NCBI GenBank assembly: GCA_021770615.1
Contig: JAETQR010000042.1
Coordinates: forward strand, 1 to 28,413
DNA from: Lachnospiraceae bacterium
GTDB lineage: Bacteria; Bacillota_A; Clostridia; Lachnospirales; Lachnospiraceae
Length of the DNA stretch: 28,413 nucleotides
Direction: 5' to 3'
Shown here: positions 15,967-25,066 of the stretch, one piece after another
How the letters are laid out: each line of letters begins with the position of its first letter
Position numbering within the stretch: the first letter of the stretch is position 1
The notes under the pieces: generated by a model
Seen by the model: the letters and a program-made list of their open reading frames with translations, nothing else
Database searches by the model: none
What the model was told of the DNA's origin: nothing
Made by a program: the position numbers and the translations under genes

Positions 15967-15988
15967 TTGCAGAAATGGGGAATATATC

Positions 15989-18900
15989 ATGAACAGAGTA
16001 GGTATTGATATTGGTTCAACCACAGTAAAAATAGCAATATTGGATGAATCCAATAATATTTTATTTTCTGCTTATGAAAGACATTTTGCCAACATACAGG
16101 AGACATTAAAAGATATTATAGATCATGCTTTTCAAACGCTTGGAGACATGGAAATCGCACCGATGATCACGGGTTCCGGCGGACTCACCATCTCCACTCA
16201 CTTAAATATTCCATTTGTCCAGGAAGTAGTAAGTGTGGCCACTTCCTTAAAAGATTTTGCTCCGCAGACTGACGTCGCCATAGAACTCGGGGGCGAGGAT
16301 GCCAAGATCATTTATTTTACCGATGGCATCGAACAGCGTATGAACGGAATCTGTGCCGGTGGAACCGGTTCTTTTATCGATCAGATGGCCACCCTTCTGA
16401 AAACAGATGCTGCGGGATTAAATGAATATGCCAAAGACTACCAGGCGATTTACCCGATCGCAGCGCGTTGCGGTGTGTTTGCCAAATCCGATATACAGCC
16501 TCTGATCAATGAAGGCGCCTCAAAACCGGACCTCGCCGCATCGATCTTCCAGGCTGTCGTGAACCAGACGATCAGCGGTCTCGCCTGCGGAAAACCGATT
16601 CGCGGAAATGTCGCATTTTTAGGAGGCCCCCTTCACTTTCTCACTGAATTGAAGGCCGCCTTTATCCGCACGCTGGATCTGTCCGGTGATGCGATCATCG
16701 CACCGGAGCACTCCCATCTTTTTGCAGCGAGCGGCGCTGCGATGAACTCCAAGGGTGAGGGAGCGACGACATTAAAAGCGCTTCTCGATCTGCTGAGCAG
16801 TGAGATCAATATGGAATTTGAAGTTACACGAATGGAGCCTTTATTTGCTTCGAAAGAAGAATACGACACCTTTTTAAAACGCCACAGCGAACATTCGGTG
16901 AAACAAGGCAACCTGGCTGAATACGAAGGAAATGTATATCTTGGCATCGATGCCGGTTCCACAACGACAAAGGTGGCGCTGGTCGGTGAGGACGGTTCCC
17001 TTTTATACTCTTTTTATGACAATAACAACGGAAGTCCTTTGAAGACAACGATCAAGGCGATCAAAGAAATTTACGAACTTCTTCCTGAAAGCGCTTCAAT
17101 CGTGCGTTCCTGTTCGACCGGATACGGAGAGGCGCTGATCAAGTCTGCCCTTATGCTGGACGAAGGAGAGGTGGAAACCGTATCACATTATTATGCCGCC
17201 TCTTTCTTTGAACCGGAAGTAGACTGTATTCTGGATATCGGCGGACAGGATATGAAATGTATCAAGATCAAAAATGACTCCGTAGACAGCGTGCAGCTGA
17301 ACGAGGCATGTTCTTCGGGCTGCGGCTCCTTTATCGAGACATTTGCCCGTTCCCTGAACTATGAAGTAAAGGATTTTGCAAAGCTCGCGCTTTTTGCTGA
17401 AAATCCGATCGACCTCGGTTCAAGATGTACGGTATTTATGAATTCCAAAGTAAAACAGGCCCAGAAAGAAGGCGCCACCGTAGCGGATATTTCTGCCGGG
17501 CTCGCCATTTCTGTCATCAAAAACGCCCTCCTCAAAGTCATTAAACTTACCGACCCGAAGGATCTCGGTAAAAATGTCGTCGTGCAGGGAGGAACCTTTT
17601 ACAATGATGCCGTACTGCGAAGCTTCGAGCGTGTTTCCGGCTGCACAGCCGTCCGCCCCGACATCGCCGGCATCATGGGAGCCTTTGGCGCAGCACTGAT
17701 CGCAAGGGAGCATTATGAAGAGGGTATGGAATCTTCGATGCTTTCCTTAGAAGATATCATTGATCTCAAATTTGAGAGCTCCATGGCGAGATGCAAGGGC
17801 TGTACGAACCACTGCTTACTGACGATCAACAAATTTACCGGCGGCAGGCAGTTTATATCCGGTAACCGCTGTGAGCGGGGACTTGGCAAAGAGAAACAGC
17901 GGAAAGACGTTCCGAATCTTTATGAATATAAAAACCAGAGACTGTTTGAACACTACGTCCCACTCTCACCGGACAAAGCTTACCGGGGAAAAGTGGGAAT
18001 CCCGAGAGTTCTCAATATGTATGAAAATTATCCGTTCTGGTTTACCTTTTTTACAGAACTTGGATATGAGGTCGTAGTCTCTCCGAAATCCAGCCGGAAC
18101 ATTTACTCGCTCGGCATTGAATCCATTCCGAGTGAGTCCGAGTGCTATCCGGCCAAGCTCGCACACGGCCACATCATGTGGCTTATCAACCAGGGAGTCG
18201 AGTATATTTTCTATCCCTGTGTTCCGTATGAGCGGGAGGAATTTAAGGGGGCAGGCAACCACTACAACTGTCCGATCGTTACCTCTTACGGAGAAAATAT
18301 CAAAAATAATGTGGAAGAGCTTTCGGAGAAAAATATCATTTTCCAGAATCCGTTTGTCTCATTTGAGAGCGAAAAGATCATCGCTGACGAACTGGTAAAA
18401 TATCTCGAAAAAGAAAATGGACTCAGTGAAAAAGAAGTACGGAATGCCGCTCACGAAGCATATAAGGAACTGGAAGCCACCAGAGAGGACATTAAAAGAA
18501 AGGGCGAAGAGGTTCTCAAATGGATGAAGGAAACCGGCAAGCGCGGGATCGTTCTCGCCGGACGTCCTTATCACATCGATCCGGAAATCCACCACGGCAT
18601 CCCGGAACTCATCACCTCCTATGATATCGCCGTCCTCTCCGAGGACAGTATTTCACACCTTGCCCCGATCGAGCGCCCTACGATCGCTATGGATCAGTGG
18701 ATGTACCACTCAAGGCTTTATGCGGCGGCTACCTATGTGCGCACACAGGAAAATCTTGAAATGATACAGCTCAACTCCTTTGGCTGCGGACTGGACGCCG
18801 TGACGACCGATCAGGTAAACGATATCCTGACTGGTTCCGGCAAGATATGTACCGTCTTAAAAATTGATGAAGTAAATAATCTGGGAGCGGCAAGAATCCG

Positions 18901-20200
18901 TATCCGTTCGCTGATCTCCGCCGTAAAGGACCGGGCGAGAAAGGGAGTGAAGCCTTATGTGAAGGAAGCATCTTACAAACGTGTCCTGTTCACCGAGGAG
19001 ATGCGGAAAAATTATACGATCCTCACACCACAGATGTCGCCGATCCACTTTGACATGGTCATCCCTGCCCTGGCTGCCAGCGGTTACAATATGGTTCAGC
19101 TCCCGACGGGTGGTGATGAACTGGACTACGGATTAAAATATGTAAACAATGATGCCTGCTATCCTTCGCTTATCGTCGTTGGCCAGATCATGAAGGCTCT
19201 TTTATCCGGTGAATATGACCTTGACCGAACCGCTGTCATCATTTCCCAGACCGGCGGAGGATGCCGTGCGACAAACTATATTGGATTTATCCGCCGCGCC
19301 CTGAAAAAAGCCGGTATGGAACAGATTCCGGTTATCTCACTGAGCGCCGGCGTCGAATCCAATCCGGGATTTAAGATCAACTACGGTCTGCTAAACGGGG
19401 CGATCCAGGCACTCGTATACGGGGATCTTTTCATGCGTGTCGTATACAAAACACGTCCTTACGAAAAAGTTCCCGGCTCGGTGAACGCTCTTCATGATAA
19501 ATGGAGAAAAATATGCATCGAGGCAGTAAAAAAACCAAAGCGCTCGGAATTCCATAAAAACATCCGGGGCATTATCAAAGACTTTGATGAAATCGAACTG
19601 GACGAGACGATCAAAAAGCCAAAGGTAGGTATCGTAGGAGAAATCCTCGTTAAATATCTTCCTGCAGCCAATAATTATATCGTCGATCTTCTGGAAGCCG
19701 AAGGGGCAGAGGCGGTATGCCCGGATATGTTGGATTTCTTTATGTACAGCGCCTATGACAGTGTATTTAAAGCAGAACATCTCGGAAAACCAAAACTAAG
19801 TAAAATTGTCGGAAAACTTGCAATCTGGTTTTTGGAGCGCTACCGGAAGGTACTTCGATCTGCACTGACAGAGAGTACCCGGTTTGATCCACCGGCCAAT
19901 ATCTATGATCTGGAACAATATGCCAAACCATTTGTATCTGCGGGAAACCAGACCGGTGAGGGATGGTTCTTAACCGGTGAGATGATCGAGCTGATCCACA
20001 GCGGTGTATCAAATATCGTGTGTACACAGCCTTTTGGCTGCCTTCCAAACCATGTCGTCGGAAAGGGCGTCATCAAGCAGCTCCGGAAAGCCTTTCCGGG
20101 CGCCAATATCGTAGCAGTGGATTACGATCCGGGCGCCAGTGAGGTAAACCAGTTGAACCGGATCAAGCTGATGTTAGCGACGGCCAATGAAAATTTATAG
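15989..20200 (+). CDS. 2-hydroxyacyl-CoA dehydratase activase-related giant protein
   Basis: A 1403-residue soluble protein of a fused family common in Clostridia. Two BadF/BcrA-type ASKHA ATPase units: the first at about 3-260 ([36 protein letters not shown]), the second at about 316-575 ([37 protein letters not shown]). A cysteine cluster near 601 follows (RCKGCTNHC and NRCERG), then a DUF2229 region from about 668 and a C-terminal HgdB-like part (about 1010-1400). Classical activases use ATP and a 4Fe-4S cluster to send an electron to the dehydratase; here activator-like and dehydratase-like parts share one chain. No dehydratase operon adjoins it, so substrate and role are unknown. Its mRNA ends in the long hairpin that begins 1 nt after the stop. 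Confidence 0.9.
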   Translation: MNRVGIDIGSTTVKIAILDESNNILFSAYERHFANIQETLKDIIDHAFQTLGDMEIAPMITGSGGLTISTHLNIPFVQEVVSVATSLKDFAPQTDVAIELGGEDAKIIYFTDGIEQRMNGICAGGTGSFIDQMATLLKTDAAGLNEYAKDYQAIYPIAARCGVFAKSDIQPLINEGASKPDLAASIFQAVVNQTISGLACGKPIRGNVAFLGGPLHFLTELKAAFIRTLDLSGDAIIAPEHSHLFAASGAAMNSKGEGATTLKALLDLLSSEINMEFEVTRMEPLFASKEEYDTFLKRHSEHSVKQGNLAEYEGNVYLGIDAGSTTTKVALVGEDGSLLYSFYDNNNGSPLKTTIKAIKEIYELLPESASIVRSCSTGYGEALIKSALMLDEGEVETVSHYYAASFFEPEVDCILDIGGQDMKCIKIKNDSVDSVQLNEACSSGCGSFIETFARSLNYEVKDFAKLALFAENPIDLGSRCTVFMNSKVKQAQKEGATVADISAGLAISVIKNALLKVIKLTDPKDLGKNVVVQGGTFYNDAVLRSFERVSGCTAVRPDIAGIMGAFGAALIAREHYEEGMESSMLSLEDIIDLKFESSMARCKGCTNHCLLTINKFTGGRQFISGNRCERGLGKEKQRKDVPNLYEYKNQRLFEHYVPLSPDKAYRGKVGIPRVLNMYENYPFWFTFFTELGYEVVVSPKSSRNIYSLGIESIPSESECYPAKLAHGHIMWLINQGVEYIFYPCVPYEREEFKGAGNHYNCPIVTSYGENIKNNVEELSEKNIIFQNPFVSFESEKIIADELVKYLEKENGLSEKEVRNAAHEAYKELEATREDIKRKGEEVLKWMKETGKRGIVLAGRPYHIDPEIHHGIPELITSYDIAVLSEDSISHLAPIERPTIAMDQWMYHSRLYAAATYVRTQENLEMIQLNSFGCGLDAVTTDQVNDILTGSGKICTVLKIDEVNNLGAARIRIRSLISAVKDRARKGVKPYVKEASYKRVLFTEEMRKNYTILTPQMSPIHFDMVIPALAASGYNMVQLPTGGDELDYGLKYVNNDACYPSLIVVGQIMKALLSGEYDLDRTAVIISQTGGGCRATNYIGFIRRALKKAGMEQIPVISLSAGVESNPGFKINYGLLNGAIQALVYGDLFMRVVYKTRPYEKVPGSVNALHDKWRKICIEAVKKPKRSEFHKNIRGIIKDFDEIELDETIKKPKVGIVGEILVKYLPAANNYIVDLLEAEGAEAVCPDMLDFFMYSAYDSVFKAEHLGKPKLSKIVGKLAIWFLERYRKVLRSALTESTRFDPPANIYDLEQYAKPFVSAGNQTGEGWFLTGEMIELIHSGVSNIVCTQPFGCLPNHVVGKGVIKQLRKAFPGANIVAVDYDPGASEVNQLNRIKLMLATANENL

Positions 20201-20201
20201 G

Positions 20202-20386
20202 AAAATCCCCCACTCCTGCAGATGATACGGAATCCATGGCAGGGGGAAACGATAGAATAAGCACCCCCGCTTTTGGTGGGCGGCACTGAACTACGAAACG
20301 CAGTGAATGCCCACCAAAAGCGGGGGTGCTTATTTTATCGTTTTCTCTTGCTGAGGATTAGGAAATCTGCAGGAGTGGGGGCTTTT
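20202..20386 (+). repeat. 185-nt near-continuous hairpin at the 3' end of the activase mRNA
   Basis: Nested inverted repeats: 20207-20223 with 20365-20381 (17 bp perfect), 20231-20235 with 20355-20359, and 20237-20281 with 20309-20353 (45 bp, of which 26 bp at 20256-20281/20309-20334 are perfect). With four A-T pairs at the base the total is about 71 bp. The 27-nt loop has its own 5-bp stem (20284-20288/20301-20305). Six of the 45 inner pairs are G-U in plus-strand RNA and would be C-A mismatches in the other strand. C-TTTT follows, so it may also terminate the convergent genes. A miniature transposable element is an alternative. Confidence 0.85.
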
Positions 20387-20421
20387 GGGTGTTGAAAAAT
20401 AGTTCGAATCTGGCCATGGAC

Positions 20422-20532
20422 TTATCCTTTGTAATAATTTAAAAGCGCATGATCTATCTCACAGATTTTCTCCTCTTCCGAAATATCTTTCAACAATGCG
20501 ATCTTTCCGATTTCTTCTTCCGTAGTATACAT
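20422..20532 (-). CDS. Tiny ORF following the KAP NTPase
   Basis: A 36-residue acidic, helical peptide (MYTTEEEIGKIALLKDIS at its start, HALLNYYKG at its end). Its ATG lies 2 nt after the KAP stop codon (TAATAATG), so reinitiation is possible, but there is no ribosome site of its own. It could be a true small partner or the remnant of a longer protein. I recognise no family. Confidence 0.4.
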   Translation of the reverse strand: MYTTEEEIGKIALLKDISEEEKICEIDHALLNYYKG

Positions 20533-20534
20533 TA

Positions 20535-22748
20535 TTATATTGGAAGCGGCTTAGAACAATTCGTTAAATCAATCAACTTCTTTTGGATTACTTTTTCTAT
20601 AATTTCATTTTCTGTTGTACCTTGTTTTGCATTATTTTCCATATCAATCAAGAAAGCAACCGCATCCATCTGTTCATCCTTTGAAAGCAACAGAAACTGA
20701 TTGCTTGTTACAAATGCACAAACACGCCGATAGGCATCATTTATATCAATAAATTCTGTAATGGCTTTTTGATCCACTTTCCATATCTTTGTAACCGTTC
20801 GTCCTGCCACCTCTCCATGTGATGTACAATAACTGATAACTTTTATGAGTGACCTATCATCTGTAATAATTGACTTCTTTTTGTTTGCAGCAGTTTCAGC
20901 ATCTACTTGCTCCAACAACCATAGAAATCTTAATCCATTAGGTTGTTCCATTGCTTTTCCTGAATCCAGTTCTTCAACAGCACGAACCCTAAAAAGTTCT
21001 TCCAATTCTAAAACCTGATCCAGAGATAACAATTGTCTCTTTTCATCTGGTCCTTTTTCGGTAAAACGTCCTTGCTGTCTTTCAAAATCTCCAAGCAACA
21101 ATGCCAATGTCGAAGATCGCACATCACAATCCTCAAACACCTCACAGATACAATCATAGCGATCGGCTAACTCCATAGCTTCCAATAACGGCTCAACACA
21201 GAAAAGAAATCTCCATGTAAATGGGACAGAAAAAAATCCGCTGTCGTCAACCTTGAAAAAGGACCATTGCCTTGCAAGACATTTTATGATGAGTGATGCA
21301 CGTCCCGTAGAGACAAGCACTGCACTCTCTTTATCTGCATACGCCTGAATTTCTTCAAGCAGCCTAATTATTTTTCCATCCTGATAAACCCGTCGAATCT
21401 CTTCGCCAAACTTAGTTTCATTTGCCTGATAAACCAAGTATTCTACAATAACCTTTGGAATAGCATCTTCTTCCAGTGTCAAGGAAAAATATCTGTCAAA
21501 ACATGTAGAAACAGCGATATTACCATTTATAAGGAAAGATTTATGTGTATAATATCTGCCTGTATGATAAGATGATCCAATAATAGCTTGTACTCTTGGA
21601 AACAAAATACCAAGTACTGTTTTTGCAGCTTCTACATTTGCTAATATTTGAGGGTCAGGAATAAGAGCATCCATAGCCTTTTTTGCCTTTTCTTCCTCGT
21701 TTTTTTGCCACTCATACGAATAACTTTCACTTGTTCCACACAACACTTCTTTATAACCAGAAAGTCTAGAATAAATAACTGGTTCAAAAACCTGCAAACA
21801 AGTAAGGCCAAGCAGATCAACCGGATTGGTTTCATATCTCAGGAGTTCATATTTTAAAGAAAAAACATTCGTATAACGTATTACATCCCGAATTGACCGA
21901 ATATATTTTTTCAATCCAAATTGAAATAATTCAGCCCATGTTTCCTTATCCCATCTATCTTCTGGGATATCACCCAGAATCGTATTAAGTCCTAAAAAAA
22001 GGGAATCGTGAATGCTTGTCATACTAGGCGCAGGTATTTCAAATGGGACTTGAATGACCTTCTCCAGATATTCCTTGCCATCACCATACTGCACCTTGCT
22101 GAGAGCATGTATTACAACCTCATAATCAAATGCAAGTAAATAAATTGTATTTGGAAAATCTGCCAATGCCTTAACCAACTGAAACACAGAAATAATCTCT
22201 TCTTCTGACAGACGATCAATGTCATCTATAGATATAATGATTTTTAGATTTTCTTCCGCCAACTTTTGCATTATCTGATCTTTCATCCCTTGCAAATCGC
22301 TAGCTCTTTGAGCAACATGCTTCTTTGCTTTTTTATTCAATATTCCACCCGCTGCCGAAAATACAGTGCCCGCAATAGGAATAACACTCGCCGCATCAAA
22401 AACATCTGCATATTGATCAACCAGTTCCCATACATGATCCATTGCCGGTTTTTTCATCTTTATTGCCGTAGCCATCTGTTTAAAAAACTGAGTAATAAGT
22501 TGCTTTGGCTCAGAGCATAACCATGGGTTAAATTTAAGAACAACTATACTACTGTCAGTACTTTCTACAATTTCAAATACCATATTCAGAAGAGAAGTTT
22601 TCCCACTTCCCCATTCACCATATAAACCGACCGTAAATGAAGAAGAAAAAGAAGATTGTAGTAGCGTTTTTGCAAGACTTTTAGCAAACGAATATCTGTT
22701 TAATTTATCATCCTCAGATTTAGTAATTGGCAAATCCGGACTAATCAT
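20535..22748 (-). CDS. KAP-family P-loop NTPase
   Basis: A 737-residue protein. The KAP domain begins near residue 15; Walker A is GEWGSGKTS (44-52) and Walker B is IIISIDDIDRL (near 172-182), followed by a sensor-like LLAFDYEVV. Between them lies a hydrophobic insert (VIPIAGTVFSAAGGI), typical of KAP NTPases, which tether to membranes. C-terminal 350 residues are helical and unrecognised. KAP proteins include phage-exclusion PifA, so defence is a reasonable but unproven guess. ATG 22748 follows GGGGGAG with 7-nt spacing; the earlier in-frame ATG at 22772 has no ribosome site. AT-rich compared with the activase gene and downstream of an AlbA-type regulator. Confidence 0.88.
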   Translation of the reverse strand: MISPDLPITKSEDDKLNRYSFAKSLAKTLLQSSFSSSFTVGLYGEWGSGKTSLLNMVFEIVESTDSSIVVLKFNPWLCSEPKQLITQFFKQMATAIKMKKPAMDHVWELVDQYADVFDAASVIPIAGTVFSAAGGILNKKAKKHVAQRASDLQGMKDQIMQKLAEENLKIIISIDDIDRLSEEEIISVFQLVKALADFPNTIYLLAFDYEVVIHALSKVQYGDGKEYLEKVIQVPFEIPAPSMTSIHDSLFLGLNTILGDIPEDRWDKETWAELFQFGLKKYIRSIRDVIRYTNVFSLKYELLRYETNPVDLLGLTCLQVFEPVIYSRLSGYKEVLCGTSESYSYEWQKNEEEKAKKAMDALIPDPQILANVEAAKTVLGILFPRVQAIIGSSYHTGRYYTHKSFLINGNIAVSTCFDRYFSLTLEEDAIPKVIVEYLVYQANETKFGEEIRRVYQDGKIIRLLEEIQAYADKESAVLVSTGRASLIIKCLARQWSFFKVDDSGFFSVPFTWRFLFCVEPLLEAMELADRYDCICEVFEDCDVRSSTLALLLGDFERQQGRFTEKGPDEKRQLLSLDQVLELEELFRVRAVEELDSGKAMEQPNGLRFLWLLEQVDAETAANKKKSIITDDRSLIKVISYCTSHGEVAGRTVTKIWKVDQKAITEFIDINDAYRRVCAFVTSNQFLLLSKDEQMDAVAFLIDMENNAKQGTTENEIIEKVIQKKLIDLTNCSKPLPI

Positions 22749-22780
22749 TTTTATCTCCCCCTTAATTTTCATATTGTGTA

Positions 22781-22799
22781 TAAGAATAATTTATCCTTA
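22781..22799. promoter_or_regulatory. 19-bp near-palindrome upstream of the KAP gene
   Basis: TAAGAATAATTTATCCTTA differs from its own reverse complement only at two symmetric pairs and the centre. It sits between the AlbA-type gene's stop (22850) and the KAP start (22748), where KAP transcription or translation could be controlled. No convincing -35/-10 pair was found. A plausible dimer operator. Confidence 0.35.
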
Positions 22800-22849
22800 T
22801 TAAAAATTTACAGTCTCAACATACCTCTGTCCCATAAAACATCTTCCCA

Positions 22850-24169
22850 TCATTCTGGCAAGATATACCTGACTCTCCTGCCTTTCCCTCTCTGAACAAT
22901 CACACCCTTTTCCAGCATACGCCGGAGCAGACGGGAGGCCGTAGAGGCACTCACTCCAAGCTGCTTTTCCACATCAGCTCTTGTAATAGAACCATGTTTT
23001 CTGGCAAACTTTAGCACCGTATTTTCCTCTTCACTCAAAGACCATATATTTTGGGGGCCTGCATCTTCTTCCGTTTCATATTGTGTGTTGACATTCGGCA
23101 GCGTGATCTTGAAAGCATTGCTGGTACTCTCTATGATCGGCTTTTTATCCATCTTTTCATATGCTTTCATAATCTTACGCATACCAGTTCCATAAGCCTC
23201 GATCAGTTGCAAACGATAAAACACATTCGCTAAGTTCTCATTTCTGCACACCGACAGCCCTACCATGATATCTTCCATGTCAATTCCGGGCAGAAGTCCC
23301 CCAACAGACACAAACTCAATTCGATCTGTATATATATTGATCAGCGCACTTGCACGAAAGGCATAATCCCTGTGTACTAATAAATTCAGCAGAGCCTCCC
23401 GAAGCGCTACTTCTGGGTAATCTCTGGTATCAATTCGTAACAATTTATCAAAAGTTGCACGGGTCTGATTATGAAAGTCAATGAAATCATAGACTTCATT
23501 TAACTGTTTCATAAGAGAGCCTGTAAATTCATGGCGGTCTTTAAATATACTCTGATCCGTACCCTCAAAAACAGCTGCTTTAATCGTATGCACACATTGC
23601 TCGGACAAAAGCAATCCAAGATTTGTATAAATGCCGTCATGGTTTACTATTTTCAATGTCTGCATCTGCTGCACCTCAAAATCAATGCTGCGCCGCTCAA
23701 ATTCTTTTGTAGTCGCTTCAAAAGTCAAATCCTGTTCTAAGGATCGCATTTCCTCAAAACGATCTCCATCCGTTTCTTTGATCATGCGCCGGATTCCCGT
23801 ATCCGTGGCCGGAACAGAAGAATAACCCTGACGGACATAGACGCCTTCCGGACGCAATCCCTTTTTCGCAATATAATAAGGGCGTTCTGTTCCCCGCTGA
23901 ACATCAACAGCAATAATATATTTTCCCTCTAACTCCAATGTATCATAATGTATAAACATCGTAAGATCTGGCTTGATTGCATCCCGGATCATGTTACTGA
24001 TCTGTAATGCCGCCTTGTCCGGATCCTCCAATCCAACGATACTCCCATCATCCCGGATGCCAATATACAACTTTCCACCTTCACAATTCGCAAAAGCGAT
24101 GATCTCTTTCCGAATATCATCGGTAACGATTTCTTTCAGTTCGATTGTTTCACTCTCTCGAAAAAGCAT
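22850..24169 (-). CDS. AlbA/Schlafen-type ATP-binding regulator with wHTH
   Basis: A 439-residue protein. Residues about 5-130 are an AlbA_2 (Schlafen-like) domain: ESETIELKE, EIIAFANCEGGKLYIGIRDDG, GVYVRQGYSSVPA. The middle (about 225-350) resembles the HATPase_c_4 module (REALLNLLVHRDYAF, IEAYGTGMRKIMKAYEK). The C-terminal 75 residues form a winged helix (SITRADVEKQLGVSASTASRLLRRM). Annotated family members are often called transcriptional regulators, and several lie in defence islands. ATG 24169 follows GGAGG. It is co-directional with the KAP gene, 101 nt apart. Three octamers overlying its promoter suggest autoregulation. Confidence 0.88.
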   Translation of the reverse strand: MLFRESETIELKEIVTDDIRKEIIAFANCEGGKLYIGIRDDGSIVGLEDPDKAALQISNMIRDAIKPDLTMFIHYDTLELEGKYIIAVDVQRGTERPYYIAKKGLRPEGVYVRQGYSSVPATDTGIRRMIKETDGDRFEEMRSLEQDLTFEATTKEFERRSIDFEVQQMQTLKIVNHDGIYTNLGLLLSEQCVHTIKAAVFEGTDQSIFKDRHEFTGSLMKQLNEVYDFIDFHNQTRATFDKLLRIDTRDYPEVALREALLNLLVHRDYAFRASALINIYTDRIEFVSVGGLLPGIDMEDIMVGLSVCRNENLANVFYRLQLIEAYGTGMRKIMKAYEKMDKKPIIESTSNAFKITLPNVNTQYETEEDAGPQNIWSLSEEENTVLKFARKHGSITRADVEKQLGVSASTASRLLRRMLEKGVIVQRGKGRRVRYILPE

Positions 24170-24217
24170 AAACTGCCTCCTTCACCAAATTTATCAATCA
24201 TACATGGCACTAATCAT

Positions 24218-24270
24218 AGTATACCCTTTCTCGTCAATCAAGTCAACCCGCCTGACGAGATTTGACGAGA
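24218..24270 (-). promoter_or_regulatory. Promoter of the AlbA-type gene with three TGACGAGA operator octamers
   Basis: On the minus strand TTGACT (24246-24241), a 17-nt spacer, TATACT (24223-24218), a strong promoter. The octamer TGACGAGA occurs at 24253-24260 and 24263-24270 (direct, 10 bp apart, one helical turn) and as its reverse complement TCTCGTCA at 24229-24236, inside the spacer. Sites upstream of the -35 and in the spacer are what an autorepressor would use. Confidence 0.75.
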
Positions 24271-24297
24271 AAGATGTGATAATCCCACAAACTCCAC

Positions 24298-24325
24298 AAA
24301 ATAAATACCCCGCTTTTAGCGGGGT
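24298..24325 (-). terminator. Intrinsic terminator of the surface protein/sortase operon
   Basis: ACCCCGC (24307-24313) pairs with GCGGGGT (24319-24325) around a 5-nt loop; on the minus strand the stem is followed by ATTTATTTT. The sortase stop codon TAA (24318-24316) lies in the loop, so the hairpin's 5' arm is coding sequence. Confidence 0.85.
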
Positions 24326-25065
24326 GAATTTTCGATCAATTTCGCATGGATGACCCTCCTTTTATTCGTTCCAGTTGCCCCTGCACAGGTAGAGAGCGTC
24401 AGAATATGATCATCTGACGTAACTGTAACATCCGATTTCTGAAAGCTCCGGGCCGTTATCTCTCTCAAAAATCCAGCATAAGCCGCTGCATCAGGAAACG
24501 AAGTGGTGCTGTAATAGTCTTCCTCCTCTACGATATAATAGCTGAATATCTTATATTTTCTCAAATGCTGCTCCGTATCGGTTATCCGGATAATATCACG
24601 TTCTGAACCCTCCCAAAACTTTTCCTGAAATACATCTTTCAGGGAGCCAAACATCGTACGATCCAGCATATTATGACCATAGATCACTACATTCCTGTCA
24701 TCAAAGGATTCATTGCGGCAGTCCATAAAAAGACAGCCGGCTGTATTTTCCTTTTTCATAAATGAATGCTTCAAATAATATGAATTATCATGGGTCTGCA
24801 CAAGCGGATTATTCACATATGGATCATTAAATACAATCCAGCCAATGGCATCTGCATTGATCTGCTTTAATTTTGCAAAATCAATGTGTTGCACAGCTGT
24901 TTCATCCCCATTACCTTCCGGCATTCTTTGGGTAACCTCCCGAATGATCTCTTCGGTTTCTCTTGCATTTTGTCCTGCATCTTTATGATAAGAAAAAACA
25001 GCCATAATGGAAAAAAGAAAAATTCCCGCAAACAACATCATGAAAACAACATACACAGCTTTCAT
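24316..25065 (-). CDS. srtB: Class B sortase
   Basis: A 249-residue transpeptidase with an N-terminal membrane anchor (about 3-26) and an extracellular sortase fold (DAIGWIVFNDPYVNNPLVQ, YYLKHSF). Catalytic residues: H131 in YGHN, C227 in TLSTCAG, R237 in NKRRVIHAK, the class B order with Arg ten residues after Cys. Its substrate is the gene just upstream: the surface protein stops at 25067, one nucleotide before this ATG, and ends in SPQTG. Clostridioides difficile SrtB recognises (S/N)PXTG-type motifs, so the pairing is consistent. A GGAG ribosome site lies in the end of the surface gene. It ends inside its terminator hairpin. Confidence 0.95.
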   Translation of the reverse strand: MKAVYVVFMMLFAGIFLFSIMAVFSYHKDAGQNARETEEIIREVTQRMPEGNGDETAVQHIDFAKLKQINADAIGWIVFNDPYVNNPLVQTHDNSYYLKHSFMKKENTAGCLFMDCRNESFDDRNVVIYGHNMLDRTMFGSLKDVFQEKFWEGSERDIIRITDTEQHLRKYKIFSYYIVEEEDYYSTTSFPDAAAYAGFLREITARSFQKSDVTVTSDDHILTLSTCAGATGTNKRRVIHAKLIENSPR

Positions 25066-25066
25066 A

